Source: Akanthomyces muscarius (lineage: Eukaryota; Ascomycota; Sordariomycetes; Hypocreales; Cordycipitaceae). From it: a stretch of 64,000 nucleotides of DNA. The notes beneath the pieces are model-generated. The model did not search any database. It was not told the origin of the DNA and saw only the letters and a program-made list of their open reading frames with translations. The stretch covers positions 4,092,001 to 4,156,000 of the forward strand of contig NC_079242.1 in the NCBI RefSeq assembly GCF_028009165.1, given 5' to 3'. Positions 12,495 to 23,100 of this stretch are shown piece after piece (positions within the stretch are counted from its first letter, which is position 1; each line of letters starts with the position of its first letter). Made by a program: the position numbers and the translations under genes.

Positions 12495-12935
12495 TGAGGC
12501 TGATTTTATATTTTTGTATTGATCAAGAAGTTAAATGCGATTTAAATACCAAAAGATGTACTGCTGTCGATTTCGTGCAAGTGATTTTTTTGTCACTTGT
12601 AAACAGATTTTGGTGTTGTCGAGTGGAAGAGTTGCCTACGACGTTACTAGGTGGAACAGCTCGGTGTTGAGTGGTCCGCCACTCACCAAACCCGCTGATA
12701 AGATAAGGCTGTGTCACTGTGATGCGTTAATGCTGATTCTTGGAACAAACAATTGCTTCTAATTTTACGCTTTACAGCTGATATGTCTAACTAGTGTTCT
12801 CTAACTGGGTTCGGTAGTAGGGATATTTTTATCATCCCATGACTCCTCAGTTTATTTACCTTTTGTATACGCCCGCTTATGTGAATCCAAACAAAATCAT
12901 ACATGCATCATACAAAAGCGTCTTTTCAAACACGT

Positions 12936-14963
12936 TTACATGGCAACAAGCTGGTCCCTTGCGGGGGCTTGTTCGCGGTTATGCTCCAGAGCAGTATCAA
13001 CTCCCTGTCGAGGAGACTCTGCCGTGGTATTTTCTTGGTTGGTTTCTCCATTCTCGTTTGCTTGCCTTTCTGCGTCCCGAGCAAGAGCAGCCGCTGCTTC
13101 TTCTGCCTGTCGCCTGCGTGTCTCCTCTGCCCGAGCCACTTCTTCTAGGTTGGCAATATGACGCTCTGCCACACCGGGGGCAATACTAGCTAGGAACAAT
13201 AATCCTGCCCTCTCCAGTCGACGCATTTGCTCGGTAAGCCACGGCTGTCTTCCGTTGTGATCTGCAACAAGACGCGCGGCCATGTTGGCGGGATTTGGTT
13301 CCATTCCAGGCTGCGCTGGAGGGACTGGCTGTCGTTGACCAGGCCTGTCAAGCGTTGGGAAGAGGCTTTCCAGATGGCGCATCATAGGCCGCCAAAGATG
13401 TTCGCCCATACCATTGAAGGCGCCAGTGCCAACCAAGAAAGTAATGACTGCCGCAGAAATCACAACGAACAATCTGGTCCAACTCGAGTTCGGTCCTACA
13501 AACAGCCAAACGAAGAAGCCGAGCCTCGCGATACTCCAAATATGGGGGGCCAAGCGCAGAAGCAGTTGGCCAAAACCAGCCATTGGCGGGGCCCCATGTA
13601 GAGGCTGTAGGGCAGGCTGGGCCGCCGGATGGTTCACTCTCCCGTCCCCTGGGATAGCGGGAGGCGGGGGTGGTGGCATGGGTACCTGCGCTTGACCTTG
13701 ACCTTGACCTTGGGGGTGAGCATGACCTCGATCGAAAAGGCGGCGCCTGGGGAGTTCCTGGTGGTCTTCATGGGGTTCGTCGAGAATATGGGCAAACGGA
13801 TCCTCGTAGCCCGGGGGATCAGGCGGCGTTGTAAGCCATTGTCGGACTGTCATCTGCGAGCGCGACGCTCCGGGTCCAGGCGCTGGTGTATTGTTTCTCG
13901 GCGTGTAGAACGTTTCCATGGTTGCGTTGTTGATGAGAATAGCGCGAGGGCCTTCGGGAGAAGATAAAAGGTACACGTCGAGACCCTGTCGAGACTGCGA
14001 CCCTAGTTGGGGTGCCGAGGCCATATTGAGGAGGCTAGGGGTAGCTCTCGGCGGCAAAGAAGCTGCGGATGCTGTACGCTGCATAGACGCGCCAACGCCT
14101 GACGAGCTTTGGCCAAGATCTGCATTGCGTACCATGTTCTGAATGTCTGCAACGTTATACGCTCCGTTCTGGACAGCAGTCGATGGGGGATTGCGAATGA
14201 CAGTCTCCATTTGGTAGCTTCGGCCATTTGGACCGTGGGTTTCGCGATATATAGTATGTGTAGGTGCCGGGCTGCCTCTGCGGCTATTTGATTCTCTTGC
14301 GGTGTCTGCAACCCCTCGCATGCCTGCCTGCGCTCTTCCTCGCTGATTTTGGTTGACGGCTCGGCTCATAGCCTCCCGCTGCACCTGGTTGAGCCAGCCC
14401 GTAAGCTGCTGATGCTGCTGCTGGAAAGCAGCCGCAGCGGTAGGAGGAAGCTGCTGGCCAAGTGGCGCTGGTGAGGGCATTCTTGGCTGCATGTGTGGTT
14501 GACCGGGTTGGGCAACTTCCGGAGCACCACCGGGCGCTGGTGCTCCCCCCAAGCCATGCCCAAGGTGGTTTAGAAATCGCGTTACTGGTCGCGGCATCTG
14601 GTTTCCAGCGGTCGCGTTGTTGGAAGTCGTCGGGGTGGGGGCCGGAGGCTGCTCAACATCGCGAAGGACTAGATGCATTGTATGCTGGTCAGTGGTGCGC
14701 ACAGCTTCGGCACCCAGAATGTCGAGCACGGTCGCCTCTTCACGCAGAAGAGCTTTGCCCCGGTATATGAGGCGCTGGTTGCCGTCGGTTGGTCGTAACG
14801 GGAGGGCATCGCGAATCATCCCCTTCAGGGCCTTGATCGTTGTCGACGCCGGTGTGGCCGGAAACTGTAGTGGGCGATTAACCCCAACAGATGGCGAGAC
14901 AATTTGAAGGTTGATATTCATCTGCTCGGGAACGGCATTACTGCTGGCAGATTGCGAAGCCAT
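12936..14963 (-). CDS. HERP/Usa1-like ubiquitin-domain ER membrane protein
   Basis: A single 675-residue frame. Residues about 15-100 form a ubiquitin-like domain (NINLQIVSPSVG, TTIKALKGMIRDALPLRPTDGNQRLIYRGKAL, MHLVLRD). A long low-complexity middle rich in Pro, Gln and Gly follows. Two hydrophobic segments near 476-490 and 497-516 (WSIARLGFFVWLFVG, LFVVISAAVITFLVG) make a hairpin, and the C-terminal 100 residues are charged and helical (EEVARAEETRRRQAEEAAAAL). This order, UBL then membrane hairpin, is that of mammalian HERP and yeast Usa1, the scaffold of the Hrd1 ER-associated degradation complex. That role is inferred from architecture, not from close sequence match. It diverges from PSD1 and lies upstream of UCH37. 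A DSC-complex UBL protein is the alternative. Confidence 0.72.
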   Translation of the reverse strand: MASQSASSNAVPEQMNINLQIVSPSVGVNRPLQFPATPASTTIKALKGMIRDALPLRPTDGNQRLIYRGKALLREEATVLDILGAEAVRTTDQHTMHLVLRDVEQPPAPTPTTSNNATAGNQMPRPVTRFLNHLGHGLGGAPAPGGAPEVAQPGQPHMQPRMPSPAPLGQQLPPTAAAAFQQQHQQLTGWLNQVQREAMSRAVNQNQRGRAQAGMRGVADTARESNSRRGSPAPTHTIYRETHGPNGRSYQMETVIRNPPSTAVQNGAYNVADIQNMVRNADLGQSSSGVGASMQRTASAASLPPRATPSLLNMASAPQLGSQSRQGLDVYLLSSPEGPRAILINNATMETFYTPRNNTPAPGPGASRSQMTVRQWLTTPPDPPGYEDPFAHILDEPHEDHQELPRRRLFDRGHAHPQGQGQGQAQVPMPPPPPPAIPGDGRVNHPAAQPALQPLHGAPPMAGFGQLLLRLAPHIWSIARLGFFVWLFVGPNSSWTRLFVVISAAVITFLVGTGAFNGMGEHLWRPMMRHLESLFPTLDRPGQRQPVPPAQPGMEPNPANMAARLVADHNGRQPWLTEQMRRLERAGLLFLASIAPGVAERHIANLEEVARAEETRRRQAEEAAAALARDAERQANENGETNQENTTAESPRQGVDTALEHNREQAPARDQLVAM

Positions 14964-15788
14964 GGCTGAAGAAGCCGTGTGGCATGCCGCCTTTCGGAGA
15001 ACCGCACGAAGGAGCAGGTAAGCTGGCAGGATCCGTATTGATTACAACAATTTGACAATGGAGGGAGAAGGCCAACGTCTTATCTAGCGATGCGGATACT
15101 GAGTAGTACGCACGTCGGACAGACAATTGCACCGAATTGGAGAGACAGTTGAGAGAACTGCGAAGAATAGAGACCTGGTACGGGCCTAGGAAAAAGAAAC
15201 GTTGCCAGTGCGTGATGACGGCGAGATGTGACACACAGGGTTCGGTTGGGAGGCTGAAGACACTCTGGCTGGACAGCTTGGAGATTCCACCGTGGCTTTG
15301 AAATCGGGCTGGGGTACCTTCGTACCCGCTGAACTCCCTCAGCGGTCTTCCTTTGTTGCGCACCGCTTGTGAGCGCTATCATTGGCTTCTTCAGCGGACG
15401 ATTACAGTGGCTCCCTCTTCCGGCCTAGTGGCTGCACAACGAGACAAGACGCGATTTATGTAAGCCTGATTATACCAAATTGTGCATACCTCGGCCGAGT
15501 TATTTACAGGGGCCTGTGATGGAGGAATTAGGGATGCAAAATTGCTTCATTCTGGCATTCATGCAACCTCGAGTATCGTGTTTTTGCTGCCTCAAACTCG
15601 GTCGTCACGAACCGTCCCTGACCTCTGACGACCAGACCGCAAACCGCTCCCGTAAGAACCACTTGACGTGTAAGTTAGCGGGAAGCAGCTTACAGTCTGG
15701 TGACGTCCCAGGCCCCAGCAGAAGCACCCAGCGGTAGCACGCTAGAAAACCTACCTACGTTCCCCACGACCGACACAGCGGAGCTTCT
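14964..15788. promoter_or_regulatory. Shared promoter region, HERP-like / PSD1
   Basis: 825 bp lie between the two divergent start codons. TGACGTG (15664-15670) and TGACGTC (15701-15707) occur on the PSD1 side. Motifs of this type are bound by bZIP factors of the ATF/Hac1 class in other eukaryotes, so unfolded-protein control is possible but only inferred. No protein-like frame is present. Confidence 0.45.
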
Positions 15789-17544
15789 ATGCTCACCTTG
15801 ACCACGGAAAAACCAAACACAAAGCTCTGGTTGTGTTTGGTGGCAATGGCGGCGACACTCGGCTTCGGTACTGCGCGCCTCGTAAGGGGTCATGCTCTGA
15901 GCCCTTTACGGCGGCAATGCGCCCGCGCGGGCTCGCGACGTCCCTCGACGGCATCGCTGCGGCCCCGAACGCCCAGCACGACTCGCGAATTTTCGTCTGG
16001 CTCCTCGGGCCAGCGGCCGCGATTCTCCCAGCGATTAGGCGAGGCGCTTCGCAAGACCAAGATTACATGGTATCATATTCCTGTCGGCCTTGGCGTGGGA
16101 TTCCTCGGCTTCGTCCAGTTCTACAAGGTCCAGGCGCGGGAACGTGAGAGACAAGAAGGCGGCGAAAAGCCAAAGCCTCGACCTAGAATACAACCAGAGG
16201 GACCATGGTGAGTTTTGTGCTGACTGTGGCTTGCTTCATTGACGAGTGCTAATCACTGGATTTCCAGGCAAGTTCGGGTCATGTCTACTCTGCCTCTCAA
16301 GGCGATCTCCCGCATCTGGGGAAAATTCAACGAATTGACGATACCCTACTACCTACGTGTTCCTGGATTTAAGCTATACTCTTGGGTTTTCGGAGTCAAG
16401 TACGTTTCATCATGATGACAGCGCAAGGAATAACTGCTCACAATACTACAGCCTCTCTGAAGTCTCCGAACCCGATCTACACATATACCCCAACCTCGCA
16501 GCCTTTTTCTACCGCACGCTGAAGCCCGGTGCGCGACCTCTTGACCCCGATCCGCAAGTGCTCCTGTCACCATCGGATGGCAAGATTCTGCAATATGGAC
16601 AAATCGACGGCGGCAACATTGAGCAGGTCAAGGGCATGACGTACACTGTCGACGCTCTACTCGGAAAGCACACGCCGAGCCCCAGCATGTCCAGCGCATC
16701 ATCTATCCGCAGCGGCGACAGCACACCCAAACCGCGAGAGCACGAAGGCGACGAGGATGTCGTCGGCAAGGAGGAAGAGTTCGCACGCGTCAACGGCATT
16801 TCCTACACGCTTCCCGATTTCTTGACCGGCCAAAAGGAGCCCACACACGACGACGCAGCGAACCGCGCCGGCGCTGTCGAGGACCAGTCGACGCAGTCGT
16901 CGCAGAGGGCCGTCTCCGAGGTTCGCGCGGACCTGGCCCTCGGCGAGCGTGCGTGGTACGATATCCTGCCCCGCGACAAGGCCACCTCGCTGTACTACGC
17001 CGTCATCTACCTCGCGCCGGGCGACTACCACCGCTTCCACTCGCCGACCAACTGGGTCGTGGAGCGCCGGCGCCACTTTGCCGGCGAGCTGTACAGCGTG
17101 TCGCCGTACCTGCAGCGCACGCTGCCCGGTCTCTTCACGCTCAACGAGCGCGTCGTGCTTCTCGGCCGCTGGCGCTGGGGCTTCTTCGGTTACGTCCCCG
17201 TCGGCGCCACCAACGTTGGCTCCATCAAGGTCAACTTTGATCGCGAGCTGCGCACCAACAGCCTCACCACCGACACTGCCGCCGACCTCGCCGCCGACGA
17301 GGCCGCCAGCCGCGGCGAGCCGTACTCGGGCTTCGCCGAGGCTACCTACGAGTCAGCCAGCCCCGTCCTCCACGGCCACGCCCTCCGCCGCGGCGAGGAG
17401 ATGGGCGGATTCCAGCTCGGCAGCACCATTGTCCTCGTCTTCGAGGCGCCCACCACCGACGACGGCAAGGGTTGGGAGTGGAAGGTCGATAAGGGCCAGA
17501 CTGTCAAGATGGGACAGGCCCTCGGTCGTGTGAATGAAGAGTAG
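15789..17544 (+). CDS. psd1: Mitochondrial phosphatidylserine decarboxylase proenzyme (Psd1)
   Basis: Exons 15789-16207, 16268-16399 and 16452-17544 give 547 residues. The introns (60 and 52 nt) are GT-AG and in phase. The enzyme makes phosphatidylethanolamine from phosphatidylserine at the inner mitochondrial membrane. The N-terminus is Arg-rich and lacks acidic residues, as a mitochondrial presequence; an inner in-frame ATG at 15846 gives a more typical one and may be the true start. A membrane segment follows ([19 protein letters not shown]). The catalytic region shows [16 protein letters not shown] (His) and LGST at about 506-509. Cleavage before S508 would make the pyruvoyl alpha chain of about 40 residues. 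An acidic Ser-rich insert lies between about 225 and 300. All key residues seen are intact. Confidence 0.93.
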
Positions 17545-18231
17545 GGAAAAGCAAGGGGAAAGAGGACCGTGTCATGTACGATAGCCTGCATAACAGCATC
17601 GGGAAGGGGTGGAGGGGGGGCAAAGCCTGCTACCATGTCTAGCATAACTCAAGGCATCTCACGCCATATTGTTTCTCAGTATCGTTCTTGCGCAACATTG
17701 TAGCCAAAATTAATAAGCATTTCATCTTTACAGCTACATCACGTTTTATCTAGCCGCACATGCCACCATCTATGTTTATGAAATTGTTCAGCATTAAACA
17801 AGCTCACACAATTGAGACTTGGCAGCTCCTCCTATATACCCGGATAGATCTCCCTCTTCTTCGAGACAATATCTCTCAACGCAGAATGTCAATCCAACAG
17901 CAAATAGCAACCTGTTGTGATTCAACAAAAAAAGCCAGTAACAAGCAAATGCCTGCAAAAAAAGTATTAATCGTCCCAAAATGTCAAACGCCGTTACCCA
18001 TGGTGCTTTCATATAATATCTACCGTGCTTTTCTTTTCTTCCCCTCGTATGTGAGCCGAGTGCTTGCGCAGTGCTCTTCTTTCTAAGCCCGCGCGCGCTC
18101 CGACCGAAAATGGTGTCGCTTGAAATAGGTATGTTTATGACAATGTAAAAGGAAAACGCGGAAAGGAAAGATGGGCGGGGAAAGCATAATCCGTCATAAT
18201 AATCTTACACGCGAAATCGAAAGTGGACAGT
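17545..18231. other. Convergent intergenic region, PSD1 / reductase
   Basis: AT-rich stretch between two convergent genes, with TTTATGAAATTG-like runs and A-tracts typical of 3' UTRs. I see no gene in it. Confidence 0.6.
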
Positions 18232-20100
18232 TCACCAGGTTTCGGCAATGTACTGTCCAGCCTCCTTCTTGAGGTTCCAGAAGTTGTGAGCCTCCTCGCG
18301 CTCCAGATTGCCCTTGGACATGGCGACATCGACGAGGGCATCCTCGACACCTTCACCCATGCCCTTGGAGCTGCCGCACACAAAGACGCGGCCATCGACG
18401 GAGTTGGCAATGTACCAAACGAGGTCGGCCTGGTTGCGAACCTCCTCTTGGACGTAGCGTCCTTCGCCCTTTCGGCTCTGCACGACACGCTTGACCTCTT
18501 CCTCGTGCACACCCCATTCGCCGCTGTAGATCTCGTCGACCAGGGAATCGCGGATGCCCTGGAGAACCCAGACCTTGTTGGCACAGTTGGCCTGCTTGAG
18601 GCGGCGCTGGACGAAGCCACGGAAGGGCGCGATGCCAACACCAGCACCGATGAGCAGCATGGGACCATCCGAGTTGAACTCCTTAGCAAGCGGGTTGGCC
18701 ATGAGTCCCTTGAACATGGGGATGTAAACTTCGGGGTTAGGCTCGCCGGCGGCTTGAGCCTGGAGGAAACGCTGAGCCTGACGCTCAAAGAAGCCTGAGC
18801 CGAGACCAGTTCGAGAACCCTTGCGCCAGTCACTCGTCTCATGAACGGTGACGGCAATTTCAATCAAGCGGTGCTGCTTCTGGTCACGAGTCTGGTAAGA
18901 GTCGTGGGGGTCGTTGGAAAGAGAGTAGAAACGAGGCATGAGCTGCTGCAGAACAGACAGAAGCTCGTCCAGAGGTGGCTGCGAGCTGGGGAAGGCGTGC
19001 AGAAGCTGAGACACGGTAACATGGGGTCCTGTGCGAATATCGCAGAACGTACCCTGACCCTGAGCGGAGCAGAGGTACATGAGAACCTTCTTCTCGGTCT
19101 CATCAGTTGCGTGCTCGGCGAGAACACGGAACACGGTCTTGGTGGGAGGGTATGATTGAAGGTCGGTGCACCACTTGAGAACATCACGGCGGGTAGTGAC
19201 AAGCTCGCGGGCTTTCTCGTCACCCCAAACCGTAGGCCAGCGACCGGTCGTGGTGGTCATCAGAGTCTGCTTGTCGCGAATGAAGCGTGGGACCATGAGG
19301 CGGTCAAGGACATCGTCAACAACGTCGTCGTCATTGGGGGCGAGCACTCCAATAGCACCGCCAACCTTGAAATCGTTGGTCTCCTCATCCGGATAATTGG
19401 TGATGTCAAGGTCAAAGTGATATGTGCGCTTCTCGGCACCTTCCTTGGTGAGCTCGCGGGTAGTATGAATTTTGGCCGGGTAGACGTGATACGGAGGGTG
19501 CGGCTGCACAAACTTCGGTGGTTGGATAGCAGTGTCGAGAGAGCCGATGGCCATGGACTCGAAAGCCTTCTCGGCAGAGGTAACAGAGGAAGCGTCACCA
19601 TCAGGGCCCATGGAGATACCAGAGTCCGAGGCCTGCAGCGAACGGTTGCTCAGAGGGCGAGGAATCGACTTGAACGATACAACCTTGGTTGGCATGTCGA
19701 CGATGCCTGTGAGCTTGGTAGGAACCTCGTCGGGGAACTTGAGGCCAAGAGAATTGAAGGCTGCATTATCGGGGAGAACGAGCGGTACGTAGTCGACGCC
19801 GGCGGGACGCTTAGTGCCCATCAAGCAGCAGCCGCCACCGCAGCAGCGGCCAACGAACTCGGCCGTCGTCTCACCGGTAATGCGTTGGATATCGCGGGCG
19901 CTCTGGGCAATGAGCCGCGTGGAAGCGCGACGCTGGCGCGGCTTCTCGGTGCGAGCAGGCTCCTCGGCATCGTCCGACTCGTCAGAAAACGTCAGAGACG
20001 GGGCGACCGATGGGGCATTGGTAGGCTCGCAGGGGATGCAATCGCCCGTGGAAGCAATGAGAGCCTTTGCAGTCGCGGTAGCGAGTAGCGAGTCGACCAT
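18232..20100 (-). CDS. FAD/NADPH oxidoreductase of the cytochrome-P450-reductase type, lacking the FMN domain
   Basis: A single 622-residue frame. From about residue 200 to the end it has the ferredoxin-reductase fold of diflavin enzymes: RFYSLSND (FAD binding), TGLGSGFFE, GAGVGIAPFRGF (NADPH binding), VWVLQGIRDS, RVFVCGSSKGMG and a terminal Trp, which in this family stacks on the FAD ring. The connecting domain between about 240 and 390 is present. There is no flavodoxin (FMN) domain. Instead residues 1-200 hold a polar region with CIPC (21-24) and a CCGGGCC cluster (86-92). By family it should move electrons from NADPH through FAD to an unknown acceptor. Sulfite reductase alpha subunits also lack flavodoxin, but the rest does not look like Met10. 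Start chosen as the first ATG of the frame. Confidence 0.8.
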   Translation of the reverse strand: MVDSLLATATAKALIASTGDCIPCEPTNAPSVAPSLTFSDESDDAEEPARTEKPRQRRASTRLIAQSARDIQRITGETTAEFVGRCCGGGCCLMGTKRPAGVDYVPLVLPDNAAFNSLGLKFPDEVPTKLTGIVDMPTKVVSFKSIPRPLSNRSLQASDSGISMGPDGDASSVTSAEKAFESMAIGSLDTAIQPPKFVQPHPPYHVYPAKIHTTRELTKEGAEKRTYHFDLDITNYPDEETNDFKVGGAIGVLAPNDDDVVDDVLDRLMVPRFIRDKQTLMTTTTGRWPTVWGDEKARELVTTRRDVLKWCTDLQSYPPTKTVFRVLAEHATDETEKKVLMYLCSAQGQGTFCDIRTGPHVTVSQLLHAFPSSQPPLDELLSVLQQLMPRFYSLSNDPHDSYQTRDQKQHRLIEIAVTVHETSDWRKGSRTGLGSGFFERQAQRFLQAQAAGEPNPEVYIPMFKGLMANPLAKEFNSDGPMLLIGAGVGIAPFRGFVQRRLKQANCANKVWVLQGIRDSLVDEIYSGEWGVHEEEVKRVVQSRKGEGRYVQEEVRNQADLVWYIANSVDGRVFVCGSSKGMGEGVEDALVDVAMSKGNLEREEAHNFWNLKKEAGQYIAETW

Positions 20101-23100
20101 GATGGGCGGCGTTGCGGTCGCGATTGTGTTGTAGTTGGTTGTGTGGCAGACCGTCGATGTTGCTCGCCAGGGTGTTCGCGCAGGCTAGTTTTTCTTGCTG
20201 GGGTAGTGGGATGGTGGTGTGGTGGTGTGGTGGCGTAAAGTGGAATCTTAGGCGCGTCTGGGGGCACTGGAATGGAGCACCAAGAAAAAGCTGTTTGCGA
20301 ATCGGCTGGAGAGGGACTGCCAGGCAGTTGAAAAAGTATGTAGGAACAGGTTCGAGGAAAGTAGAATGCAATTGCAGGAGGACGGGAAACAAGAATTAAT
20401 GAAGGACAGTGTGTGGTGGCTCCAAGCGTCGCGGGGGTGGGAGGAGACGGGCGCCGGTAGAAAAAGGGAATTCAACGGAACAGTGCGAGCCGCCGCCGAG
20501 GTCGTCGTTGGGAGTTGCAAAGAGACATGGGATGGGATGGTGGTAGGCGGGCGGCGGAGTGCGCGAGCCAGGGCCGGAGAAGGGGAAGGGCTTTTTGTTC
20601 CCTGCGTGTGCTGGGCTGCAGGCAAGCACGCCCCATTTGCCCCCCCCCCCCCCCAGAGGCATCCGTTTGCCCTGGTTTAGTGGGATCACACACTGTAACT
20701 TGCCCCGGCCGGCTACGGAGCTTCCGTAGGGCAGCACAGTGCGGGAACCGTCGCCTCTTCGGGACGCTAACACACAATGCAAGCACATGAAGAAAGTTAG
20801 CGGATGCCCCAACGCCTGATGAGAGTGCTGACAAGTGGCGTCGACCACCACTAGCCCAGCAACCCAGGTATTGCCTCTCACCTCTGAAGTTTCTAGAGCC
20901 GGCGCGCTGGTGGCTGGTGGAGAGTGGCATCACTGTCCTGGCAGCTGACTGGCCTCTTAGCAAAGTATGATCTAATGATGATGGGCTAGCTAGCACCGGC
21001 GCGCCATTCAACCTTCTATCTCGCTGGAGCGCAAAGGACCACGGAGGACGTATCCTCATGCTCTATTCGTCATGCTTCTCTCGCCTCAAACTCTGTTGGT
21101 ACCTGTCACTTGTCAACTGTCCTGCGTCGATGGGCTACTGAGTACCGATTGACGCCACAACGTACCATTATCAGGTCTCACATCTCACAACTTATCGATC
21201 AATCAAAACTCTCCTCGATTGATTATTTTTATCGATCAGTCTTTCTCTACAGCTTGCCTACTCTTTTCCAGGAGGGCCAACCCCTTTTCGTATGTTGGGC
21301 TTGACTCCGAGTCGCGCCATTTCTGTTTACTCTCCTCTTATCAATCTCGAGAGTAATGTGCAATCCACGCTTGTCTCTGCCCAGACCAGGCTAGTGGTCA
21401 GTAGCGCTCCAGACCTTGCTAAGGAGTGCACAGTGCGAGGCCCACCCGGATGCTGTGCCCGGTAATCAATCAGTCATGATATGCAAAGCATGACCAGGGA
21501 GGGGTGCTGGGGTGAGTTTTTAACGCGTGCCGACACCAAGGAAAAATGTCAGAAATGTGGTCATTGTGCAGCAGACAGCGTTCCCTTACTGCACAGAGGC
21601 AATCGATTACCAAGCATCGTGATGATAGTCAAGAAACAAAAAGTGTCTGCATACCAAAACGTCAGAACGACAGAGTGGCAGTCCGTCGCTGATTGATAAG
21701 ATGGTGCGTGCTTTTTTGTGTGTTGTGATTCATTATTTTTAGTGGTCTGGGTCTCAGGTCGTGTCCGTCCCGCACAGCCGGGACAACTGTAATCTAGCCT
21801 TTAACTTATTAGGTGCTCAGCCCTGCCCATGTGTTGGCGACCAGCCTGCCACGCGGGCCATTCCATCCTCTTCATGTATTATTATTTCTGCTGCTCGGGA
21901 CCCTAATCAGAGGGAAGCATATGCTTCTCAGCTCATGGCTTTGAATTGGGAAGCCACGAAGCCATGTTATAACAATCATGAATATCAATCATATGTAGTG
22001 TGCCGGAACCGGCCTGGCCCATGCGGCGGCTCCATGTGCCATCAGCCTGCTGTTTTTCTCGCCTTCTCATTACCCTTGGCTGGCAGCACATGCTTCCGGC
22101 GGGTGGTATGGCTACCGAATTTGTCCGGCGCAGTCCATTTAATAAACCCAAAATCTCTCGTTTTCGCTCCTGGGAGCCGATACCGCCAGCCCCGTGTGCG
22201 TCTCGAATCGCTAGCCTTATGATTTGCGCATCTAATCAATCAGTTCATTCTACGCCAGCGTCGCATCACATGTCATCCAACCCTCACTGTCGAAAAAGCT
22301 TACATCCGTCCAACGGCTCCTCGTCAGGAACATATGCAGCCACCAACCCGCCCAGCTGCACTAGCCAGATCGCTTTGCGGATTCCAGAACTCGACTCTTC
22401 TCTGCCCCCAACAGTGCCAGCACTTGGCTACTTACTCGTGCTGCAGTGCCAGAGGGCTCGTGTTGGGCACCAGCAGCAATCAAGGGGGAGGCGGGAAAAC
22501 TGATCCGTACGTACCCGCATGTTTCGCTTTTGTCGAGCGCAGTAATGTGGCTTGTCTCGTAATTTGCATTCCCTGGTCTGGGCCCAGTAAGCGGCTGTCG
22601 GCCGGCATGGCAGGCGTAATCCAAGCCCACGGTGCTGAAAATTTTTATCTTGTCCATCTTATCAATCAGCACCATCAAAGCCTGACCGTCCAATCGAGGT
22701 CAGCCGTGCCGCACCGACGTCAACTACACAATTCATGACGCCCCTTTTTTTCGTATTCTTTAATTTCGCCATTTTACTTTGCCACCCCATGTGGGTGACT
22801 ACAACTTGGCCACCAGATTGTTTGTCTTGCGGCAGGCTACACTATCTGCCGGTCTCGTGATCGGATGGCGGCGCATGTCCTTGGCTGTAGGAGAACCCAA
22901 TTTCAGCCACTTCAGAAACCACAAGGTCCGCTTCCGATGACCCTGTTCGCGGACCGGTTTGCAGCTTCATTTTCTTTTCCTCACTTGGCCACTGCTGAGG
23001 CAATTCATCCTTTCTCTTTCGCAAGAAGCCTAGCGCTGCTCAATTGGATGCCCCCTTGCCCACCTTGCGCAGCTTTGTTGGGGAACTCGTACCAGCTGGC

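Noticed and set aside
19156..20088. 310-codon plus-strand frame
   Set aside because: Shadow of the reductase gene; no motifs of its own.
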